Positions 34,761 to 42,193 of a stretch of 43,194 bases of DNA are shown piece after piece; position 1 is the first letter of the stretch; every line of letters starts with the position of its first letter. The DNA lies in the NCBI GenBank assembly GCA_028288765.1, contig JAQGHQ010000212.1, forward strand, positions 1-43,194. Direction: 5' to 3'. A program made the translations under genes and the position numbers. Source of the DNA: Gemmataceae bacterium. GTDB lineage: Bacteria; Planctomycetota; Planctomycetia; Gemmatales; Gemmataceae. Below the pieces are notes generated by a model, which searched no databases, was not told the DNA's origin, and worked only from the letters and a program-made list of their open reading frames with translations.

Positions 34761-37700
34761 GTGCCCCGTCGAGTCATTCCGCTGGTCGCCGCCCTCCTGA
34801 TCTTCGGGGTCGCAACCCCCTCACAGGTCGCGGCCGAACCCCTCCGCACCGTTGCCGAGCATTCCGACTACGCGGCCACCTCTCGACACGGGGACGTGGT
34901 CGCGTTCTGTGACGAGCTGGGGAAGCAGTCGCCGGCGGTGAAGGTGAGCACGTTCGGCACCAGCCACGAGGGCCGCAAACTCCCCCTGCTCGTGGTCTCG
35001 GACCCGCCGGTGAGTTCGGCCGCCGAGGCGGAGAAGGCCGGGAAGCTGGTCGTGATGGCGTTCGCCAACATCCACGCCGGTGAGGTCGACGGGAAAGAAG
35101 CCCTCCTCGCCCTCGCCCGCGAGCTGACCGCCGAGAAGGGCCACCCGCTGCTCAAGGATCTCGTCATCCTGCTCGTACCGATCCTGAACGCCGACGGGAA
35201 CGAGCGGATCGACCCGAAGAACCGGCCGGAGCAGAATGGTCCGGCCGGCGGGGTCGGGGTTCGCGAAAACGCCCAGGGGCTCGACCTGAATCGCGACTTC
35301 GTGAAGCTCGAAAGCCCCGAGGTGCGGGCACTCGTCAAGCTCATCACCGCATGGGACCCGGCCGTCGTGATCGACTGCCACACGACCAACGGCAGCAAAC
35401 ACCGCTACACGCTCACCTACGACGGCCCGCGGTACCCGTCGGCCGACTCGACGATGAGCACGTGGGCCCTCGACAAGTTGTTCCCCGACGTCGGGCAGCG
35501 GGTGAAAAAGGCCACCGGGTTCGACATCGGCCCGTACGGCAACTTCTCGGCCGACCGGACGAAGTGGGAAACGTACCCGACCACCCCCCGGTTCGGCGTC
35601 CAATACATCGCCCTCCGCGGGCGGATCGGCATCCTCTCCGAGTCGTACAGCTACGCCCCGTTCCGCGACCGGGTGGCGGCGAGCCGGGCGTTCGTCAAGG
35701 CGTGCTTCGAGAGCGCGGCGGCCAGGAAGGACGAGGTCCGAAAGGTTATCGACCAGGGCCCGCCGTGGCCGGCCCTGATCCCGGTGCGGACGGAGACCAC
35801 GACCTTCCCGGGCAAGTGGAAGGTGCCCGGGTTCGAGGAGGAAGAGAAAGACGGGAAGCGGGTGCCGACGGACCGGCCGAAGGACTACGCGCTCGACTTC
35901 GTCGGCCGGGTGAGGCCGACACAGTTCGCCCCGCGGCCCCGCGCGGGTTACCTCGTCCCGCCCGACCGGGCCACCGCGGTCGACGTCCTGCGGCGGCACG
36001 GGGTGAAGGTCGAGGAGATCCGCGAGGACATCGATTTGCCGGTCGAGGTCTACCAGATCCAGGCGATCGAGACGACCGGCCGGCCGTTCCAGAACCACCA
36101 TCTCCTGTCCGCCGAGGTCAAGAAACGGACCGAAACCCGGCGGGTGCCGGCCGGCACCGTTCTGGTCCGCACCCCGCAACCGCTCGGCACCCTTGCCGCC
36201 TACCTGCTCGAACCGCAGGCCGAGGACGGGCTCACCACCTGGAACTTCTTCGACAAGGACCTGCTCCCGGGCAAGGATTTCCCCGTGGTGCGCCTTTTGA
36301 AGTCGGCCCCGCTCACGACCGGCCCGGTCCGCCCGCTCACCGAAGACCGCGGCACGAACAAACCGGTCACGGAGGCGCTGCTGTTCGGCGGCGCCGGCCG
36401 CGGGTTCACGTTCGGGTTCGCCGGGAGCCCGGCCGGCGGGTTCCAGTGGCTGGCCGACGGCGAGCACTTCCTGCAACCCAAGGAAGGCAAGCTCTGGAAG
36501 GTCCACGCCCGGAGCGGCCGGGCCGAACCGTTTGTCGACCCCGACTTGCTCCGGAAGTCGCTCGCCGCGGTTCCCGAGATCAAGGACGCGGAGCGGATCA
36601 GCAAGGGCATCCCGTCGCGGATGAACCCGGACCGCACCGCCATGCTCGTGGACGCCGGCCCGGACCTCGCCGTCGCGTACTTCGACGGCCGCCCGGCGGT
36701 CCGGCTCACCAAGACGGCCGGACCGAGAGAGTTCGTAACGTTCTCGCCGGACGGGAAGCGGGTCGCGTTCGTCCGCGGCGGGAACCTGTTCGCGGTCACG
36801 ATCGCCGACCCGGGCGAAAAACAATTGACGACCGACGGCGGGGGCGACGTGTTGAACGCCCGCGGGGACTGGGTGTACGAGGAGGAGATCTTCAACCGCG
36901 ACGGGAAGACATACTGGTGGAGCCCGGACGGCACCCAGCTCGCGTTCCTTCGCTTCGACGACGCGCCGGTGCGGAAATTCAACATCGTCAACCTGCAACC
37001 GGCGCGGGGGCTTCTCGAAACCTACCCCTACCCGAAGGCCGGCGACCCGAACCCGGCGGTCAAGATCGGCGTCGTCCCGGCCTCCGGCGGGAAACCGGTA
37101 TTCCTCGACTTCGGCGAATACCCCGCCGACGGGATCGTGACCTCCCGCGTCGGCTGGCTGCCGGACGCGAAGGGCGTGTTCGCCTACGTGCAGAACCGCA
37201 CCCAGACGTGGCTCGATGTCGTCGCCTGGGAGGCGCCCGAAACAAAGCCGAATACGCTGTTCCGTGAGACGACGAAAGCGTGGGTGGACGACCCGGGCGA
37301 ACCGCACTTCCTGCCGGACAGTTCGTTCCTGTTCCCGAGCGAGCGGAGCGGCTGGAAACACCTGTACCACTATGCCGCGGACGGAAAGTTGCTCCGGCCG
37401 GTCACGGCCGGCGAGTGGGAGGTGAAGGAGGTGCCGCGGGTCGACGCGAAGGACGGGCTGGTGTACTTCACCGGGACGAAGGACGGGCCCACGCGGGCCC
37501 ATCTCTACCGGGCAAGACTCGACGGCTCCGGGGTCGAGCGGGTAACCGGGGCCGGGGGCAGTCATCAGGTCTCGCTCGCCCCGGCCGGGCCGCTGTTCGT
37601 CGACCGGTATACCGACGACGCCACGCCGACACAGGTCTACCTCTGCGAGGAGGGCAAGGACCGCCTCCGGGCACTCGACACGAACCCGGTGTACGAGCGG

Positions 37701-38474
37701 GAGGAGTACCGGTTCGGGAAGTTCGAGCCGGTGTCGGTCCCGATGGCGGACGGGTTCACCCTGGAAGGCACCCTCGTCTACCCGCCGGACTTCGACCCGA
37801 AGAAGAAGTATCCCGTATGGGTGCTGACGTACGCCGGGCCGCACATGCCGACGGTCCGGGAGGGCTGGGGCGGCGGGCGGATCTTCGAGCAGGCGCTGGC
37901 GGCGAGCGGCATCATCGCGTTCCGGGTCGACCCGCGGAGTGCGAGCGGGAAGGGGGCGGCGTCCGCGTGGGCGTGTTACAAACAACTCGGCGTGCAGGAG
38001 CTGAAGGACCTCGAACAGGCGGTGGCCTGGCTGTGCAAGAACCCGTGGGCGGACGCATCACGGGTCGGGATCAGCGGGCACAGTTACGGCGGGTTTATGG
38101 CGGCCTACGCGCTGACGCACGGCAAGACGTTCACCGCCGGGATCGCGTCCGGCCCGGTCACCGACTGGCGGCTGTACGACACGATCTACACGGAGCGGTA
38201 CATGCTCACCCCGAAGGAGAACCCGGAGGGGTACGACAAGTCGTCGGTGGTGAAGGCGGCGAAGGACCTGCACGGCCGGCTGCTCATCCTCCACGGGATG
38301 ATGGACGACAACGTCCACGTGCAGAACAGCGCCCAGCTGGCGGACGCCCTCCAGGCGGCGGGGAAGGAGTTCGAGATGATGTTCTACCCCCGGTCCCGGC
38401 ACGGAATCGGTAGCCCGCACTACCTCCGGCTTCAGCTGGATTTCATCCGCCGGACGATGGGGGTGAAGCCGTAG
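34761..38474 (+). CDS. Secreted M14 carboxypeptidase / dipeptidyl-peptidase IV (S9B) fusion
   Basis: One uninterrupted 1237-residue chain. A signal peptide (RRVIPLVAALLIFGVATPSQ, cleavage near VAA) precedes an M14 zinc carboxypeptidase domain (~40-330): H105 and E108 in the HxxE motif, second zinc histidine H207 in IDCHTTN, and catalytic E294 in ILSESYSY. A linker domain (~340-590) resembles the C-terminal part of planctomycete M14 proteins. From ~595 on there is a complete dipeptidyl-peptidase-IV-type enzyme: propeller, DWVYEEE (703-709) whose glutamates hold the substrate N-terminus, S1108 in GHSYGG, D1182 in HGMMDDN and H1214 in SRHGIG. GTG 34761 lies seven bases after GGAG. Each activity is inferred from conserved residues. 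Joining both exopeptidases in one protein is unusual. Confidence 0.93.
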   Translation: MPRRVIPLVAALLIFGVATPSQVAAEPLRTVAEHSDYAATSRHGDVVAFCDELGKQSPAVKVSTFGTSHEGRKLPLLVVSDPPVSSAAEAEKAGKLVVMAFANIHAGEVDGKEALLALARELTAEKGHPLLKDLVILLVPILNADGNERIDPKNRPEQNGPAGGVGVRENAQGLDLNRDFVKLESPEVRALVKLITAWDPAVVIDCHTTNGSKHRYTLTYDGPRYPSADSTMSTWALDKLFPDVGQRVKKATGFDIGPYGNFSADRTKWETYPTTPRFGVQYIALRGRIGILSESYSYAPFRDRVAASRAFVKACFESAAARKDEVRKVIDQGPPWPALIPVRTETTTFPGKWKVPGFEEEEKDGKRVPTDRPKDYALDFVGRVRPTQFAPRPRAGYLVPPDRATAVDVLRRHGVKVEEIREDIDLPVEVYQIQAIETTGRPFQNHHLLSAEVKKRTETRRVPAGTVLVRTPQPLGTLAAYLLEPQAEDGLTTWNFFDKDLLPGKDFPVVRLLKSAPLTTGPVRPLTEDRGTNKPVTEALLFGGAGRGFTFGFAGSPAGGFQWLADGEHFLQPKEGKLWKVHARSGRAEPFVDPDLLRKSLAAVPEIKDAERISKGIPSRMNPDRTAMLVDAGPDLAVAYFDGRPAVRLTKTAGPREFVTFSPDGKRVAFVRGGNLFAVTIADPGEKQLTTDGGGDVLNARGDWVYEEEIFNRDGKTYWWSPDGTQLAFLRFDDAPVRKFNIVNLQPARGLLETYPYPKAGDPNPAVKIGVVPASGGKPVFLDFGEYPADGIVTSRVGWLPDAKGVFAYVQNRTQTWLDVVAWEAPETKPNTLFRETTKAWVDDPGEPHFLPDSSFLFPSERSGWKHLYHYAADGKLLRPVTAGEWEVKEVPRVDAKDGLVYFTGTKDGPTRAHLYRARLDGSGVERVTGAGGSHQVSLAPAGPLFVDRYTDDATPTQVYLCEEGKDRLRALDTNPVYEREEYRFGKFEPVSVPMADGFTLEGTLVYPPDFDPKKKYPVWVLTYAGPHMPTVREGWGGGRIFEQALAASGIIAFRVDPRSASGKGAASAWACYKQLGVQELKDLEQAVAWLCKNPWADASRVGISGHSYGGFMAAYALTHGKTFTAGIASGPVTDWRLYDTIYTERYMLTPKENPEGYDKSSVVKAAKDLHGRLLILHGMMDDNVHVQNSAQLADALQAAGKEFEMMFYPRSRHGIGSPHYLRLQLDFIRRTMGVKP

Positions 38475-38479
38475 GCGGG

Positions 38480-39193
38480 TCACGCCTGGGTCGGGTCCGG
38501 TGGGGCAGGGGCTTGACCCAACTCTTCGAGTCGCTCGACCCACTGGCTGAAGTGTTGGCACTTTGCCCGGAGTACGTCGAGACCGATCAATTCCGCCACC
38601 TGGGGGCCGCCGACCGGTTTCGCCCCTTCGTAGTCGGGTAACTGGGCGATGATCCGCTCGGATGGGGCGGTCGTCTTCCCGTCGTCGATCAGTTCCGGGG
38701 AGGTGTGGGCATCGGCGATCATCTGAAGGGCCGCGAGTTCGCGCGGCTTGTCGTGGTAAAAAAGAGCCAACTGCCCGGGGTCAGCGAACAGCATCGCTTC
38801 GAACTCGTGCAGCTGGATGTACGGCACGAACCGTGGATTCCCGACATCCGCCGCGAACCGCTCTTCGAGCCGAGCAACCCGAAGGCGGGGGTCCTGACGA
38901 AGCCCGTCCGCCTCCTCCCATCCCGGGAAGTCTTTCAGCAGGGCATACAGATCGACCATCGTCGATATGACAACACCCGACCGATCATGCTGCTTCAGCA
39001 TGTTCGCCAGCCCGCGGCGGAAGGGGTCATAGGGGGTGACCCCGCCCCGGTACACTTTCCCTTTCTTCCGACCGAATTCGGCCAGCACGGCCCCCATCAG
39101 GTACACCCCGAACTGCGCCAGGTGGGGCTTGAGTACTGTGTCCGCGAACGTCTGCTCGGTCTGGCCCTCGACGTACAGGTACAGGTGGCACAT
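38480..39193 (-). CDS. DUF4276 family protein (TOPRIM-like, defence-associated type)
   Basis: This 237-residue protein is of the DUF4276 family. It begins CHLYLYVEGQTEQTF, the characteristic N-terminal strand and glutamate of this TOPRIM-related group. STMVDLYALLKDFPGW and YIQLHEFEAMLFADPGQLAL follow as further acidic, possibly metal-binding, segments. The C-terminal part (HFSQWVERLEELG) is helical. Such genes commonly follow an AAA ATPase gene, and here the ATG overlaps the stop of exactly such a gene (TGATG), but most of that partner is missing. The DUF4276 gene itself looks intact. It may have lost its function, together with its promoter, when the upstream gene was cut. It is convergent with the peptidase fusion, five bases apart. 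Confidence 0.82.
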   Translation of the reverse strand: MCHLYLYVEGQTEQTFADTVLKPHLAQFGVYLMGAVLAEFGRKKGKVYRGGVTPYDPFRRGLANMLKQHDRSGVVISTMVDLYALLKDFPGWEEADGLRQDPRLRVARLEERFAADVGNPRFVPYIQLHEFEAMLFADPGQLALFYHDKPRELAALQMIADAHTSPELIDDGKTTAPSERIIAQLPDYEGAKPVGGPQVAELIGLDVLRAKCQHFSQWVERLEELGQAPAPPDPTQA

Positions 39194-39385
39194 CAGTGCG
39201 GGCCCCCGCCCAGTACGTTCTTCTCCCACAACCGTCCGAGGTCGTATTCCTCCAGCCAGCCCGCCAATTCTCCTTCATTGAGCCGGCTAAACGTGGTTTC
39301 ATCCCCCGGCCGGTCCACCACGATCACCTCGGACACGTCGAAATGATCCAGCAGCTGTGGGGACTGCGTCGCGACTATCCCCTGG
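39193..39385 (-). pseudogene. 3' remnant of an AAA family ATPase gene
   Basis: Read on the minus strand from the IS border at 39385, the frame gives GIVATQSPQLLDHFDVSEVI, then VVDRPGDETTFSRLNEGELA, and ends LWEKNVLGGGPH at TGA 39195-39193. This is the C-terminal ~64 residues of an OLD-like/AAA_21 ATPase, including the ATQS segment near the switch region. The rest of the gene, including Walker A and B, is absent: the IS66-type element begins exactly where the frame breaks off. The stop overlaps the DUF4276 start. Confidence 0.85.
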
Positions 39386-40856
39386 GTAACCGTTCACGGG
39401 CCGGGGTAGCCTCGTTCGTGATTTTGTGGCTTACTCCGCCCTCGCATGGATGCCGCGGCACTTGCCCCTGAACTCCTCGCCGGCTTACCCCCGGGCGTCG
39501 CCCAGTTCATCCAGGCCCTCGTCGAAGAAAACGCCCGGCTCCGCCAGCGGGTGGCCGAGCTGGAGACCCGACTGGGCAAGAACTCGACCAACTCGTCCGA
39601 GCCCCCCTCGACCGAGCACCCGCACGCCAAACCGGCTCGGGCCACCCCGAAATCCCGCCGCCGAGCCGGGGGTCAGCCCGGCCACCCGAAGCACGAGCGG
39701 GCCCTGATCCCGGCCGACCAGTGCCACCAGGTCGTGACCTGCCGGCCGACGACCTGTCGCCGGTGTGGGGACGGGCTGTCGGGTGACGACCCCGAACCCC
39801 TCCGCCACCAGGTCTGGGAACTGCCCGAGATCCGGCCGACCGTCACCGAGTACCAGCGGCACCGGCTCGTCTGCGGGTGCGGGTGCTCGACCTGCGGGCC
39901 GCTCCCGGCCGGGGTCCCGACCGGCCAAGCCGGCCCCCGCGTGATCGCGTTCAGCGGGCTGCTCATGGCCTGCTTCCGCCAGTCCAAGCGGCGGGCCGCC
40001 CGGTTCCTGGGGATGATCCTGAACCAGCCGGCCAGCCCCGGGTGGCTGGTCGTCCTCCAGGACCGGGCGGCCGCGGCCGTCGAGCCGGCGTACGACGAGC
40101 TGGCCGCCGCCCTCCCGGCCGAGCCGGTCCTCCACGTCGACGAGCCCCCGACCAAGCAGGGCCCGGCCAAGGCCTGGGTGTGGACATTCGTGGCCCGGGG
40201 CGTTCACCCTGTTCGCCTGCCGGGCCAGCCGGGCGGCCGAGGTTCCCCAGGACCTGCTCGGTCCCGCGTTCGACGGGGTGATCCCGTGCGACCGGGCCCG
40301 GATGTACTGGGCGTTCGGCCGGCTGCAGTACTGCTGGGCTCACCTGATCCGGGATTTCAAGAGCCTGACCGGGAGTCCGTGCGGGGTCACCCGCCGGCCC
40401 GGCCAGGACCTCCTCCGCCCGACCCGGGAGATGTTCGCCCTGTGGCAGAAGGTCCGGGACGGGACCCTCTCCCGGGACGACTTCCGGGCCCGGATGGGTC
40501 CCGTCCGGCAGCGGGTCGAGAACGTCCTGCGGCGCGGGTACTTCGATGCCCGGGTCCGGGGGTTCTGCACCGACCTGTATGAGCACCGCGCGGTTGTGGG
40601 TGTTCGTCGACACCGACGGGGTCGAACCGACGAACAACCCGGCCGAGCAGGCCCTCCGGCACGCGGTCATCTGGCGGAAGTTGTCGTTCGGGACCCAGTC
40701 CGCGGCCGGGAGCCGGTTCGTCGAGCGGATGCTGACCGTCATCGAGACCGGCCGGCGGCAGGGCCGCGACGTCTTTGCCTGGCTCACCCAGGCGGTTCAA
40801 GACCGCCTCGCCGGACGACCCGCCCCGTCACTCCTTCCCGGGGCGTGAACGGTTAC
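39386..40856 (+). mobile_element. IS66-type insertion sequence (TnpC-only form)
   Basis: The ends are inverted repeats: GTAACCGTTCACG at 39386-39398 and its exact inverse at 40844-40856, both starting with the GTAA typical of IS66. The 1471-bp element encodes only a TnpC-like transposase, as in the ISBst12 subgroup. The eight bases outside each end (TCCCCTGG and GTTGACCA) do not match, so no target duplication is present. The flanking sequences come from two different genes. Confidence 0.85.
39446..40848 (+). pseudogene. IS66-family transposase gene with two frameshifts
   Basis: ATG 39446 begins an N-terminal coiled coil (QALVEENARLRQRVAELETR), a Gly/Pro-rich linker with RRRAGGQPGHPKH, and a Cys-rich zinc-binding segment (CRRCGDGL; CGCGCSTCG). 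The catalytic core follows: LHVDEPPTKQ with the first aspartate. After WVWTFVARG near 40200 the frame shifts by one; the new frame gives FTLFACRASRAAEVPQDLLG and IPCDRARMYWAFGRL with the second aspartate. A second shift near 40590 leads to LWVFVDTDGVEPTNNPAEQA with the final glutamate and stop TGA 40846-40848, inside the terminal repeat. All three acidic residues survive but not in one frame, so the element is probably inactive on its own. Confidence 0.88.
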
Positions 40857-41849
40857 GTTGACCAGACCCCGGTAGGTCGCCTGGTAGTGTGAGACGATGT
40901 GGTAATCGCTCAGGCCCACCAGGGCGGTGACCGGTGCCGGCTTCCCCTTCCGCATGTACCGTTCGAGGCGGGTCGTGACGACCGTCCGGGGCACGAACAG
41001 GCCGACAATCCCGTTCACGCTCCGCCGGGTTCCGCCGTTGAGGGCCGGACCCAGTTTGGCGTCACTGCGTCGGACGGCGATCTCGTAGCCGAGGAACCGG
41101 GCGCGCTGTTCCGAGGCGTGGGTGATCAGGGTCTTCTCCGCCGACAGCCTCAGCTTCAGTGTGTTGCCGAGGTAGTCGCGGATGCGGTCCCGGATCTCGT
41201 CCGCTTCGGCGCGCGGCCCGATGAACCCCAGCAGGAAATCGTCGGCGTACCGCACGTACCGCAGGCGTCGGTAGCCGGGGTCGTGGGTGTCCCGCGACGG
41301 GAGCGACCTTCGCAGTCGCACCAACCGCTGGTACTCCTCCCCCGCCATCCCGTCCCGGTGGTTCTGGATCAGTCCACTGACCCGCGAGTACTCCGGGCTC
41401 ACCTTGCGGTCCTTCCCCCGGTTGTAGGCGGGGGCGAGTTCCTGCTCGAAGAACTGATCCAGCCGGTCCAGGTAGATGTTGGCCAGGAGCGGCGAACAGA
41501 TGCCCCCTTGCGGGGTGCCGCTGTACGTCCTCCCGAAGTGCCAGTCTTCCATGTGCCCGGCTTCGAGCATCGTGCGGATCAGCTTGAGCAGGCGGTCGTC
41601 CTGAAGCTTCTCCCCGAGGATCTGCATCAGCACGGCGTGGTCCACCGTGTCGAAGCACCCCTCGATGTCGCCCTCGATGAACCACTTGGTTCCTCTCCAG
41701 GTGGTGACCTCGCGGAGCGCGTGGTGGCAACCCAGGCCCGGCCGGAACCCGAAGCTGTACTTGCTGAACTGCGGGTCGGCGTACGGCTCCAGGACGGACT
41801 TGATCGCCTGCTGAACCACGCGGTCGCCGACCGTCGGCACACCCCGAGC
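40857..41849 (-). pseudogene. Group II intron reverse transcriptase/maturase, truncated at both ends
   Basis: The minus-strand frame begins after an in-frame TAG (41855-41853) with ARGVPTVGDRVVQQAIKSVL, which corresponds to the middle of RT domain 1-2 of LtrA-type proteins; the ~70-100 N-terminal residues are missing. Conserved parts are FGFRPGLGCHHALREV, FDTVDHAVLMQIL, GTPQGGICSPLLANIYLD and the catalytic YADD box in LRYVRYADDFLLGF. The thumb/X region ends at YQATYRGLVN, where the IS66-type element interrupts it; the usual continuation YYLLA and any endonuclease domain are gone. I could not identify the intron RNA domains nearby. The remnant cannot be functional as it stands. Confidence 0.88.
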
Positions 41850-41884
41850 GCACTACCCCGTCGTCCCTATCCCCTTCGGGATTC

Positions 41885-42193
41885 GTGACGATCACCCACC
41901 CCCATCACCCACTTCGCGGACAGCAACTGCCCATCGTTTGCATCCGCCACGGCGAGAGCCCGGACGTCATCGTGCGGCTGCCGGACGGTAGCCACGCCGC
42001 CATCGCCGTCGGTGCGACCGACTCCGCGCCGGCTCCCGCGACGTCCGTCCCTCCCGCCCCCGCCTCGCACCTGCTCGACCTCGGCGGGCTGCGTCGGATG
42101 GCCCAGCTCATCGACGGCCTCCGCCGACGAGGACAATCCCCGACCTCATCCTCCCCAGAGCCCGACAATCCTTCATCCCCCGGCCGGGGCTAG
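41885..42193 (+). CDS. DUF5372-like small protein
   Basis: GTG 41885 opens a 102-residue frame starting TITHPHHPLRGQQLPIVCIR and continuing SPDVIVRLPDGSHAAIAVGA. These match the DUF5372 pattern (HPLxGQ..., ...LPDG...WTD), a small protein often found beside recombinase or transposase genes. The usual WTD appears here as ATD. The C-terminal part has LLDLGGLRRMAQLIDGLRRR and then a low-complexity Ser/Pro tail. The stop TAG (42191-42193) coincides with the left end of the IS630-type element, so the true C-terminus may have been cut. It may be a degenerate passenger gene. Confidence 0.6.
   Translation: MTITHPHHPLRGQQLPIVCIRHGESPDVIVRLPDGSHAAIAVGATDSAPAPATSVPPAPASHLLDLGGLRRMAQLIDGLRRRGQSPTSSSPEPDNPSSPGRG

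Noticed and set aside
34821..37985. Very long open frame on the minus strand opposite the M14-DPP4 fusion gene
   Set aside because: It mirrors the real gene's codon positions; the Arg/Pro/Gly/Val-rich composition and lack of any motif mark it as a product of high GC.
40278..40892. Separate small gene inside the IS66-type element
   Set aside because: Its first half is the frameshifted continuation of the transposase; the rest loses frame and runs past the terminal repeat.
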